The notes under the pieces are model-generated. The model did not search any database and was not told the origin of the DNA. It saw only the letters and a list, made by a program, of their open reading frames with translations. Both the position numbers and the translations under genes were made by a program. This document shows, one piece after another, positions 25,962 to 34,116 of a DNA stretch of 64,000 nucleotides. The stretch comes from Marinobacter sp. X15-166B. Lineage in GTDB: Bacteria; Pseudomonadota; Gammaproteobacteria; Pseudomonadales; Oleiphilaceae. Location: assembly GCF_001752365.1 (NCBI RefSeq), contig NZ_MEIY01000001.1, positions 1,670,774 to 1,734,773 on the forward strand, given 5' to 3'. Every line of letters begins with the position of its first letter. Within the stretch, counting starts at the first letter, position 1.

Positions 25962-27176
25962 TCATATGATGCCGGCGGCGCGCAACGCGGTGCGTTGCTC
26001 GGGGGTTATCCCCAACTCGTCGAGGACGCTGTCGGTGTGCTCGCCCAGCCGGGGCGGCGCCGTGGAGGCACTCATCTGGACGCCGTCAAAACGGATCGGG
26101 TTGGCGACCAGATCCACCTGGCCCGCTTGCGAGTGGGGCAGGGTCTGTTTCAGACTGCGTGCCTGTACATGGGGGTCTGCGAACACCCGGTCGAGCGTAT
26201 TGATGGGGCCGCAGGGCACGCCAACGGCCTCCAACGTGGCCAGCCACTCATCGGTGCTGCGCTCGGCCAGTGCCGCTTCCAGTTGCGGCATCAGCAGCGC
26301 GCGGTGGGCCACGCGGGCGGCGTTGGTGGCAAAGCGTGAGTCATCGGCCAGAGCCGGTAACGCCAGTGCCGTGCAAAACCGCTTGAACTGTTCGTCGTTG
26401 CCGACCGCCACAATCATATGGCCATCCCGGGTGGCAACCGCCTGGTAAGGCACGATATTGGGGTGGGCGTTGCCCAGTCGTCCGGGCACTTCGCCCGAGG
26501 TCAGATAGTTGAGCGCCTGATTGGCGAGCACCCCGACCTGAACGTCCATCAGCGCCATGTCAATGTGGCAGCCGATGCCGCTGTCGCGGCGCTGGTAGAG
26601 CGCCGCAAGCACCGCGTTTGCCGCGTAAATACCGGTGAACACATCGGTAAACGCCACTCCGATTTTAACCGGCTCGCCCCCCGGTTCGTCGTCGGGTTTG
26701 CCCGTCAGGCTCATGATTCCGCCCATGGCCTGTATCATGAAATCGTATCCGGCGCGATGGGCGTAGGGGCTCTCCTGGCCAAAGCCGGTGATCGAGCAGT
26801 AAATCAACCTGGGGTTCAGCGCCTTCAGACTGGCGTAATCCAGGCCGTAGCGTTGCAAGCCGCCGACCTTGAAGTTTTCCAGCAGTACGTCGGATTGTGC
26901 CGCCAACTGTCTGATCAGTGCCTGACCTTCAGGGGTGGCGATGTCCACGGTCAGTGACCGCTTGCCGCGGTTGGCGCACAGGTAATACGCCGATTCTTCG
27001 GTACCCGTCAGCCAGGGAGGGCCCCAGTGGCGGGTGTCATCGCCACTGCCGGGCCGTTCCACCTTGATGACCTCTGCGCCCATGTCGGCGAGCATCTGCC
27101 CGCACCATGGGCCGGCCAGCACCCGAGACAGGTCGAGTACCTTGATGCCGGCCAGGGGTTTCGGGATGTTGCTCAT
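25962..27176 (-). CDS. Family III CoA-transferase, probable glutarate CoA-transferase
   Basis: Enzyme of 404 residues with the CaiB/BaiF pattern (GIKVLDLSRVLAGPWCGQ; YYLCANRGKRS). Asp178 in GVAFTDVFTG aligns with the catalytic aspartate. It follows the glutaryl-CoA dehydrogenase gene by 19 bases on the same strand. This pairing is common and points to activation of glutarate to glutaryl-CoA with a donor such as succinyl-CoA, as in the human SUGCT family. The sequence itself shows only the family; glutarate is inferred from the gcdH neighbour. Confidence 0.88.
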   Translation of the reverse strand: MSNIPKPLAGIKVLDLSRVLAGPWCGQMLADMGAEVIKVERPGSGDDTRHWGPPWLTGTEESAYYLCANRGKRSLTVDIATPEGQALIRQLAAQSDVLLENFKVGGLQRYGLDYASLKALNPRLIYCSITGFGQESPYAHRAGYDFMIQAMGGIMSLTGKPDDEPGGEPVKIGVAFTDVFTGIYAANAVLAALYQRRDSGIGCHIDMALMDVQVGVLANQALNYLTSGEVPGRLGNAHPNIVPYQAVATRDGHMIVAVGNDEQFKRFCTALALPALADDSRFATNAARVAHRALLMPQLEAALAERSTDEWLATLEAVGVPCGPINTLDRVFADPHVQARSLKQTLPHSQAGQVDLVANPIRFDGVQMSASTAPPRLGEHTDSVLDELGITPEQRTALRAAGII

Positions 27177-27195
27177 AAATGCGCGTCCAGAGTCA

Positions 27196-28374
27196 TCAAT
27201 AAAACGATTGAATGCCCGTCTGTGCCCGCCCGAGAATCAGGGCGTGGACATCGTGGGTGCCTTCGTAGGTGTTCACCGATTCCAGGTTGACCATATGGCG
27301 GATCACCCCGTACTCGTCGGATACCCCGTTGCCACCGTGCATGTCGCGGGACTGGCGGGCAATGTCCAGCGCCTTGCCACAGTTGTTGCGCTTGATCAGG
27401 GAAATCATTTCCGGCGCCCAGTTGCCGCTGTCCAGCAACCGGCCCACCTGCAGGGCGGCCTGCAAGCCCAGGGTGATTTCAGTTTGCATGTCGGCGAGTT
27501 TTTTCTGGATCAATTGGTTGGCCGCCAGCGGGCGGCCGAACTGCTTGCGGTCCAGGGTGTACTGGCGTGCCGCGTGCCAACAGAACTCGGCGGTACCCAT
27601 GACGCCCCAAGCGATGCCGTATCGGGCCTTGTTCAGACAGCCAAAAGGACCTTTCAGCCCGCTCACATTGGGCAACAGATTTTCGTCGGGCACAAAGGCA
27701 TTATCGAGAACGATTTCGCCGGTGATGGAGGCCCGCAGGGAGACTTTGCCCTCGATGGTCGGGGTGCTGAATCCTTCGGTCCCACGCTCGACAATAAAGC
27801 CTTTGATCTGGTTGTCGTGGGCGTCGGATTTGGCCCAGACCACAGCGATGTCTGCAATTGGGCTGTTGGTGATCCACATCTTGGCGCCGGTCAGGCGGTA
27901 ACCACCGTCGACTTTCTTCGCGCGGGTAATCATGGAGCCGGGGTCCGAGCCGTGATCCGGCTCGGTCAGACCGAAACAGCCGACCATGTCACCACTGGCC
28001 AGTTGGGGCAGATACTTGTGTTTTTGCTCTTCGGTCCCGTAGGCCTCGATGGGATGCATCACCAGCGATGACTGCACACTCATGGCGGAGCGGTAACCGG
28101 AATCGACCCGCTCGACTTCGCGGGCAATCAGCCCGTAGGCCACGTGATTGACTCCGGCGCCGCCGTACTCAGGCGACACGGTGGCACCGAGCAGGCCCAA
28201 TTTGCCCATTTCGCTCATGATTTCGCGGTCAAAGCGCTCCTCCCGAAAGGCGCTCAACACGCGGGGCTGGAGGCTTTGCTGGCAATAATCGTGGGCCGCA
28301 TCGCGAATCTGGCGCTCGTCCTCGGTGAGTTGTTGTTCCAGTAGCAGCGGGTCGTCCCAATTGAAATGCATCAT
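27196..28374 (-). CDS. gcdH: Glutaryl-CoA dehydrogenase
   Basis: FAD enzyme of 392 residues that oxidises and decarboxylates glutaryl-CoA to crotonyl-CoA, feeding electrons to ETF. The N-terminus [17 protein letters not shown] and the segment [16 protein letters not shown] are hallmarks of Gcd[17 protein letters not shown] is the FAD-contact region, and Glu in [15 protein letters not shown] is the catalytic base. The length is normal and the frame intact, unlike the acyl-CoA dehydrogenase at 4755. With the CoA-transferase it forms a glutarate-degrading pair; crotonyl-CoA could be taken further by the fused hydratase/dehydrogenase at 7236. Confidence 0.96.
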   Translation of the reverse strand: MMHFNWDDPLLLEQQLTEDERQIRDAAHDYCQQSLQPRVLSAFREERFDREIMSEMGKLGLLGATVSPEYGGAGVNHVAYGLIAREVERVDSGYRSAMSVQSSLVMHPIEAYGTEEQKHKYLPQLASGDMVGCFGLTEPDHGSDPGSMITRAKKVDGGYRLTGAKMWITNSPIADIAVVWAKSDAHDNQIKGFIVERGTEGFSTPTIEGKVSLRASITGEIVLDNAFVPDENLLPNVSGLKGPFGCLNKARYGIAWGVMGTAEFCWHAARQYTLDRKQFGRPLAANQLIQKKLADMQTEITLGLQAALQVGRLLDSGNWAPEMISLIKRNNCGKALDIARQSRDMHGGNGVSDEYGVIRHMVNLESVNTYEGTHDVHALILGRAQTGIQSFY

Positions 28375-28507
28375 GACTCAGATCTCTTTGTTGTGTACTT
28401 ACAGGTGCTACAGGGCGTCCACAAGAACAGGGACGAGCAGCGCGATGAATGACTGCAAATATATCGTCGATTCTACAAATTATCTACGTTTTTTTAAAAC
28501 GAAGATT

Positions 28508-29197
28508 TTAAGTGATGCCGCGGGCCTCCAGAATACGGGTAATGATCGGCACCGGGGTCATCAGATGATCGCGCATCAGCGCGTCCGCCCGGGTGGCATC
28601 GCGGGCCAGAATCACATCCACCAGTGTAGCGTGTTCCTGACGCTTGAGTTCCAGCGCCTGCGGGGACATCACGATCTTCTGCAGCCACAAGTGACGGTAG
28701 CGTTCCACCTGATCGAACAGGGTGTTGCGCATTTGCAGCAGATGGGGGGAGCCGCAGCCGCTGGCAATGGCGGTGTGGAAGGCTTTGTGACGCTCGTCCC
28801 AGATGTCGAGCAGGTCGTCGGCACTGGTAATGACGTTCACCTTGGCGAGGCGGTGGGCCGTGGCCAGTACCTGGGCTTCCCAGTCGTCGTCGCCGCGCTC
28901 GATGGCAAGACGCAGCACCAGCCCTTCAAACTGGGCCCGGGCATCGTAAATATCGTTAAGTTCGGCCAGCGACATGGGCGCCACACGAAAGCCACGCTGA
29001 CTGATGGCGACCACCAGGCGGTCCGCCACCAGCTGCGACAAGGCCTCCCGCAGGGGCCCGGTGCTGGTGCCGTAATCTTCTTTCAGGCGCTCCATCAACA
29101 GTCGCTGTTCGGGAGCATAACGGCCGCGAATGATGTCTTGCTTCAATTGGCGGTAAGCATTGGTCGCCAGATTCTGGCGCGGCGCAGCTGACTCCAT
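28508..29197 (-). CDS. GntR-family regulator with FCD domain
   Basis: Repressor-type regulator of about 229 residues. An N-terminal winged HTH (YRQLKQDIIRGRYAPEQRL; STGPLREALSQLVADRLV) is followed by an all-helical FCD ligand-binding domain (residues about 75-220) with the metal/ligand residues expected (DIYDARAQFEG; HKAFHTAI). A start at 29197 (MESAAPRQ) is preferred; a longer frame begins at 29266. It lies upstream of gcdH and the CoA-transferase gene on the same strand, so it probably controls glutarate use, in the way CsiR does elsewhere. It may also affect the divergent TAXI-TRAP operon. Confidence 0.9.
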   Translation of the reverse strand: MESAAPRQNLATNAYRQLKQDIIRGRYAPEQRLLMERLKEDYGTSTGPLREALSQLVADRLVVAISQRGFRVAPMSLAELNDIYDARAQFEGLVLRLAIERGDDDWEAQVLATAHRLAKVNVITSADDLLDIWDERHKAFHTAIASGCGSPHLLQMRNTLFDQVERYRHLWLQKIVMSPQALELKRQEHATLVDVILARDATRADALMRDHLMTPVPIITRILEARGIT

Positions 29198-29569
29198 AAC
29201 GGTGGGGCTCCTGACGGTCTGAACGAAAAATGTAAGCTGGCGGATATTATGGGCAAATGTTAACAACTTGGCATAGTGTTATATATTCGTTTGTAATTTC
29301 ATCGTTTTTTAGGCATGTTCGCCGCCGGTCGGTCGCCGCAAATCTGCTGGGTTAAGCTACTGCTTTTTATCAGATAGTTGCGTACACTGCTTATAAATCT
29401 GACAATTTTATAACAAGATCAACTGCTGTCAGGAGGCCTTAACACCCAAGACGCCCTAACCGTTCGCTACCAATTGCTTACCCTGCAGTCACACGCATCT
29501 GCGTTGACTTCAACACATCCTTGAAACGTCAATAAAACCAACAAGTCCAAAAAGGACGGAGGAAAGCTC
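29198..29569. promoter_or_regulatory. AT-rich divergent promoter region between GntR and TAXI genes
   Basis: This 372-base gap has no gene. It is clearly richer in A and T than its surroundings. It contains an inverted repeat TTATAAA-N9-TTTATAA (29391-29413) that could be an operator or overlap a promoter, and an ACGGAGGAAAG ribosome-binding site before the TAXI gene. No -35/-10 pair with good spacing can be named with confidence. Confidence 0.4.
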
Positions 29570-30529
29570 ATGCGAATTCTCAAACAAGCTGCTGCCGTGG
29601 CCATGCTGGCGGTTGCACTCCCGGCTAGCGCCCAACAGCTCTCGATTGCCACCGGCGGGACCGGTGGCGTGTACTACCCCATCGGTGGCGGTTTCGCTGA
29701 AATGATCAACAAACATATCGATGGCGCCAAGGCCACCGCCGAAGTCACCGGAGCGTCGGTCGAGAATATGGGGCTGATCATGCGCGGCGACGCCGACCTG
29801 GCGCTGGCGCTGGCCGATACCGTGTACCAGGCGTACACCGGCACCGACAACTTTGAGGGGCGCCGGATTGACAAGATCCGCGCTTTGGCCTCGGTGTACC
29901 CCAACGCCGTGCAGCTGGTGACCCTGGCGGGATCCGATGTTCATTCGATTGCCGATCTGAAAGGCAAGCGGGTGTCTGTAGGCGCGCCGGGCAGCGGCAC
30001 CGAACTCAATGTGCGGGCGCTGCTGGAAGCCAATGGGATCGACTACAGTGATTTCACTCCGCAGCGCTTTAACTTCAACGAGACCGCCGATGCGATTCGC
30101 GACGGTGATATCGATGCCGGTTTCTGGAGCGTCGGGCCACCCACCAGTTCCATTCTGAACCTGGCCGCCACCCGGGACGTCCGTCTGATTGGCCTGTCGG
30201 AAGAAGAACTGGCCAAGGCGCTGAAGGAAGACCCCGTGTTTGCGCCCTATGAGCTGGCCGCCGGGACCTACGACGGCATGGACGAAGCGGTGCAGGTCAT
30301 CAGTATCCCCAACGTGCTGGTGGTCAATGCAGACATGGACGAAGAGCTGGCCTATCAGTTGACCAAACTGCTGTTCGAGAAGACCGACGAGTTGATCGCG
30401 GTTCACCCGGCAGCCAACAACACGACCGTCAAGTTCACCATGGACTCGACACCGGTGCCGCTGCATCCAGGGGCACTGCGTTATTTTGAAGAGGTGGGCG
30501 CCGAGATTCCGGATCGTCTGCGTCTTTAA
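29570..30529 (+). CDS. TAXI-family TRAP transporter substrate-binding protein
   Basis: Periplasmic receptor of 319 residues. The signal peptide (MRILKQAAAVAMLAVALPASA) ends before QQLSIATGGTGGVYYPIGGG, the family hallmark. A strong GGAGGAAA precedes the ATG. TAXI proteins bind glutamate, 2-oxoglutarate-like or other organic acids. Downstream are a DUF1850 gene and a fused TRAP permease gene, forming a complete TAXI-TRAP operon. The ligand is not determinable here; given the surrounding genes, a C5 acid is a reasonable guess. Confidence 0.95.
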   Translation: MRILKQAAAVAMLAVALPASAQQLSIATGGTGGVYYPIGGGFAEMINKHIDGAKATAEVTGASVENMGLIMRGDADLALALADTVYQAYTGTDNFEGRRIDKIRALASVYPNAVQLVTLAGSDVHSIADLKGKRVSVGAPGSGTELNVRALLEANGIDYSDFTPQRFNFNETADAIRDGDIDAGFWSVGPPTSSILNLAATRDVRLIGLSEEELAKALKEDPVFAPYELAAGTYDGMDEAVQVISIPNVLVVNADMDEELAYQLTKLLFEKTDELIAVHPAANNTTVKFTMDSTPVPLHPGALRYFEEVGAEIPDRLRL

Positions 30530-30550
30530 CCTGTAGCAGGGCAACCAGCC

Positions 30551-31096
30551 ATGCAACGCCAAGGCAGTGCGGCGCGGTTGCGCTTGCTGGCGACCGGTCG
30601 CTGGTTGACCGTGTTTTGGATGACTGGCTTGCCACTCGCCGCAGCGGGGCCGCCCCCTGCTGCGGCCCATCCACCCCACCGTCTGCAAGCGGTGACCGGG
30701 CAAGGTGAGTTACTGATGGATATCGCAGTTCCCCCGGGTATGCGCTGGTGTATGGAGTGGAACCATTCGGTGCAAGGGTTCACCGTCAAAGACTGCTATC
30801 GCAACCGTGCCGGCGTGCTGCAACTGGAGCGCAGTCATCAGCCTGATTTTGCCGCCGGTCTGGGGCACACGGTGGGGCGGGGTGAGCAAATCTCGGACGG
30901 CCAGGGCGGGTATTGGATCAATGGCATTGACGAACCGGTGGCCCACAATCGATATGTATTGCGTGTGGGCACCATCGCGGTCAATCATCGGGTGGTCTGG
31001 CGAGACGGCACCCAGCGCCGGGAAGTCAGCCTGAGTGCGCAAGCACCGGGCGAACGGGTCACCATCCAGCTGATCCGGTGCGCCCCCCGTCCCTAA
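30551..31096 (+). CDS. DUF1850 protein linked to TAXI-TRAP transporter
   Basis: Protein of 181 residues with an N-terminal hydrophobic signal or anchor (about residues 15-40) and a DUF1850 domain (GELLMDIAVPPGMRWCMEWNHSV; later GYWINGI). Genes of this family are often found between the TAXI receptor and the TRAP permease, as here, and the protein is probably periplasmic or membrane-attached. Its function is not established; it may assist receptor-permease coupling. It begins 21 bases after the TAXI gene and ends 33 bases before the permease gene. Confidence 0.85.
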   Translation: MQRQGSAARLRLLATGRWLTVFWMTGLPLAAAGPPPAAAHPPHRLQAVTGQGELLMDIAVPPGMRWCMEWNHSVQGFTVKDCYRNRAGVLQLERSHQPDFAAGLGHTVGRGEQISDGQGGYWINGIDEPVAHNRYVLRVGTIAVNHRVVWRDGTQRREVSLSAQAPGERVTIQLIRCAPRP

Positions 31097-31129
31097 CAAC
31101 AACCAAGACAGCGTTTGACGGAACTGACT

Positions 31130-33148
31130 ATGAACGAATCCAGGCAATCATCGCCCGCGCAGGCAAAACGGTTGGTCGTCCAGCCTCGCGCAGTGCTGTG
31201 GACTATCACCTTCGTGGCGGTGGGCCTATCCCTGTTTCAACTCTACGCTGCGGGTCTGCAGCCTCTGGGACTGTTTTACCAGCGCAGCATCCACCTGTCA
31301 CTGATCATGATCCTGGCGTTTTTAATCTACCCCGTGTTCGGGGCAACCCGGACACGCGGGCCGCTGGGGTGGGCGCTGGACGCGCTGTTTCTGGCCGGTG
31401 CGGTGGTGACGGGTGGCTATCTGGCGCTCAACCTGGATGAGATTTTCAATCGGGCGGGGTTTTGGAACCAAACCGATATAGTGGTGGCCTGTATCGCCAC
31501 GGTGACCGTACTGGAAGCCAGTCGCCGCGCAGTGGGCTTTGGCATGACCGTGATTGGCGTACTGGCGGTTGCCTACGCGTTCGCGGGGCCGCGGGGTGAA
31601 CTGCCGTGGTTGGGCGAATGGATGCCGGGCATTCTGGAACACCGGGGTTACACCATCGACCGGGTCGCCGGTCACCTCTATCTGGGCCAGGAGGGGATCT
31701 TCGGTCTGCCGCTGGGCGTCGCGGCCACCTACATCTTCATTTTCGTGCTGTTCGGGGCCTTTTTGGAGTGCACCGGGGCGGGCAAATTCTTCATCGATAT
31801 GGCCTATGCGGCCACCGGTCGCCAGCGCGGCGGGCCGGCGAAGGCTGCGGTGCTGGCGTCGGCGGGGATGGGGTCCATCTCCGGCAGCGCCATTGCCAAC
31901 GTGGTCACCACGGGCGCCTTCACCATTCCCCTGATGAAGCGGCTGGGCTACAAGCCCAAGCAGGCGGGCGGGGTCGAAGCGGCGGCCTCGACTGGCGGGC
32001 AGATCATGCCGCCGTTGATGGGCGCAGGGGCCTTCCTGATCGCCGAGTACACCAACACGCCCTACGTGGAGATCGTCAAGATCAGCATCTTGCCCGCGAT
32101 TATGTATTTCGCCACCGTGTACCTGTTTGTGCACATCATCGCCCTCAAGCAGGGCATGCAGGGACTGCCCAAAGACGAGCTGCCGCAAATGCGTCAGGTG
32201 ATGAGCGCCGGCTGGCACTTTTTGCTGCCGCTGGCGGTGCTGGTCTGGCTGCTGGCGTTGAGTATGTCGCCGATGCGTGTCGGGTTTTATGCCGTGGTCA
32301 CCACCGTGGCGGTGGCGGTGTTGCGTTATGCCCTGTGGTTTTTCTTCGTGGCACCCCAACAGGGTCAGCCGGTGACCAGCGCCGAGGTTAAACGGGTGAT
32401 GCGGGCCGGATTGGCCAAACTGAGGGAGGGTCTGGAGCTGGGCGCGCGCAATGCGGTGGCGGTGTCCATGGCCTGCGCGGTGGCCGGAATCATCGTCGGG
32501 GTAGTCGGATTGACCGGGTTGGGGCTGAAATTCTCTGCGATGATGCTGGCCTTCTCCGGCGGCAATATACTGCTGGCGCTGATCATGGTGTTGCTGGCCA
32601 GCCTGATTCTGGGCATGGGGCTGCCGGTCACCGCCAGTTATATCGTGTTGATTGTCCTTGTCGGCCCGGCGCTGACTCAGGAGTTCGGCATTCCCTTGCT
32701 GGTCGCCCATCTGGTGGTGTTCTGGTACTCCCAGGATTCCAACGTGACGCCGCCCATCGCCCTGGCCGGCTTTGCCGGGGCGGCGATCGCGGGCAGCAAA
32801 CCCATGGAAACCGCCTTCCAGGCGTGGAAGTTTGCCAAGGGGCTCTACCTGATCCCGCTGTTCATGGTGTTCAACCCGGAGATCATTGTGGGCGGCACCC
32901 CGGCGGAGATCATCTGGAACGGGGCCATTGCCCTGGTGGCCCTGGGCGCCTTTGCGGCGGCCCTGGAAGGCTACCTGTTTACCCGTATGTCGTGGCTGCC
33001 CCGGCTGGCCATCACCGCGGCCATTGTGGGCGTGTTCTACCCCAGCCTGCTGGCTGAAATGGCCGGTGCGGCGGTGATGGTGATTGCGATTGGTGGGAAC
33101 TGGTGGGCGAGCAGGCGGGAGGCGCCGGCGCCGCTGGCCAAGGCGTAA
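31130..33148 (+). CDS. TRAP transporter fused permease (DctQ-DctM type)
   Basis: Inner-membrane protein of 672 residues that combines the small and large TRAP membrane subunits, as usual for TAXI systems. The N-terminal part (to about residue 180) has a few membrane helices and corresponds to DctQ. The rest is the DctM-like transporter domain with GSISGSAIANVVTTGAFTIP, PPLMGAGAFLIAEYT and a second half with GMGLPVTASYIV and SNVTPPIALAG. It uses an ion gradient and works with the TAXI receptor two genes upstream. The ATG at 31130 is preferred over an earlier TTG. A terminator follows. Confidence 0.95.
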   Translation: MNESRQSSPAQAKRLVVQPRAVLWTITFVAVGLSLFQLYAAGLQPLGLFYQRSIHLSLIMILAFLIYPVFGATRTRGPLGWALDALFLAGAVVTGGYLALNLDEIFNRAGFWNQTDIVVACIATVTVLEASRRAVGFGMTVIGVLAVAYAFAGPRGELPWLGEWMPGILEHRGYTIDRVAGHLYLGQEGIFGLPLGVAATYIFIFVLFGAFLECTGAGKFFIDMAYAATGRQRGGPAKAAVLASAGMGSISGSAIANVVTTGAFTIPLMKRLGYKPKQAGGVEAAASTGGQIMPPLMGAGAFLIAEYTNTPYVEIVKISILPAIMYFATVYLFVHIIALKQGMQGLPKDELPQMRQVMSAGWHFLLPLAVLVWLLALSMSPMRVGFYAVVTTVAVAVLRYALWFFFVAPQQGQPVTSAEVKRVMRAGLAKLREGLELGARNAVAVSMACAVAGIIVGVVGLTGLGLKFSAMMLAFSGGNILLALIMVLLASLILGMGLPVTASYIVLIVLVGPALTQEFGIPLLVAHLVVFWYSQDSNVTPPIALAGFAGAAIAGSKPMETAFQAWKFAKGLYLIPLFMVFNPEIIVGGTPAEIIWNGAIALVALGAFAAALEGYLFTRMSWLPRLAITAAIVGVFYPSLLAEMAGAAVMVIAIGGNWWASRREAPAPLAKA

Positions 33149-33180
33149 GCTTTGTTCTGCATGGAACACAGCCAACCAAA

Positions 33181-33210
33181 AAAGGCCCCACGCGTTCACG
33201 TGGGGCCTTT
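33181..33210. terminator. Bidirectional terminator between TRAP permease gene and tRNA-Arg
   Basis: AAAGGCCCCACG (33181-33192) and CGTGGGGCCTTT (33199-33210) form a 12-base stem with a six-base loop and A/T runs on both sides. It can end both the rightward TRAP operon and the leftward tRNA transcript. Confidence 0.9.
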
Positions 33211-33217
33211 TGCAATA

Positions 33218-33294
<77 letters not shown>

Positions 33295-33379
33295 AATCGA
33301 AGGTGACGTTGGTGTGCTACGTCAAATTCGAGAGCGCAATCTTACGTGTGTCCTGATGAAGTGTCCAGCCCCCGCGCGG

Positions 33380-33925
33380 TTATTGCGCAGGATAAATGGG
33401 TTCAGGGCTGACCGCCGTCAGCTGGTGGTGGTCACCGAGGCTGAGTTCACCGTCCTGAATGGTGCATTGCAATTGCATGGTGCGTGCCGCCATCCCCGCC
33501 AGTTGCTCGCATTGCGATGTGGGCAGGTTGATCACCCGCAGGTTGTTGAAGCGGGTCAGTCGGGTGCGGATTTTGTCCCACCACACGGGCACCGCCCGGC
33601 CCCCGTAGGTGTACAAAATGACCTGCTGGGCACGGTTGCAGGCTTTGCGCAACCGGCTTTCATCCGGCAGTCCCAGTTCGATCCACAGTTCGATGTCGTC
33701 ACTCTGGCTTTTCTGCCATAACGCGGGTTCATCGTCGGTGCTGATGCCTCGGCAGAACTCAAGGGTATCACTGGCGTTAAGTGCGAAGGCGAGCAGGCGC
33801 AGCATCAGCCGCTCGTCGGTTTCCGAGGGGTGGCGCGCGAGCGTGAGCTGGTGGGTGTGGTAATAACCCCGGTCCAGGTCGGCGATGCCGAGTTCGGCTT
33901 TGAATATGGTGGCCTTGAGTGCCAT
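33380..33925 (-). CDS. yaeQ: YaeQ family protein
   Basis: Protein of 181 residues matching the YaeQ family along its length (MALKATIFKAELGIADLDRG; YYHTHQLTLARHPSETDERL; GLPDESRLRKACNRA). The fold is related to PD-(D/E)XK nucleases, but the cellular function is not settled; an early link to transcription antitermination has been questioned. A GGGAG sequence precedes the ATG on the coding strand. It sits between tRNA-Arg and a divergent peptide transporter operon and appears to be a single-gene unit. Confidence 0.93.
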   Translation of the reverse strand: MALKATIFKAELGIADLDRGYYHTHQLTLARHPSETDERLMLRLLAFALNASDTLEFCRGISTDDEPALWQKSQSDDIELWIELGLPDESRLRKACNRAQQVILYTYGGRAVPVWWDKIRTRLTRFNNLRVINLPTSQCEQLAGMAARTMQLQCTIQDGELSLGDHHQLTAVSPEPIYPAQ

Positions 33926-34116
33926 GTCAGCTCCCTGTTGATTGATGCCGGTAGTTTACACGGAATGCCGCCGACTGCGATGGCCATCACTATCTTGTTA
34001 TCTCGACTGGGAAAACGTGTCCGGGAAGGCTATGTTGTATGGCATTGCATCGGAACGAAACGAAGGCAGTATTCGGTGCACCGCCAACAACACTTACAAG
34101 AGCGACGGAATACGCG

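Noticed and set aside
31322..33199. Open frame of about 625 codons opposite the TRAP permease gene
   Set aside because: The sense frame is a clear fused TRAP permease. The antisense product is rich in His, Gln and Arg, as expected from the complement of membrane-protein codons.
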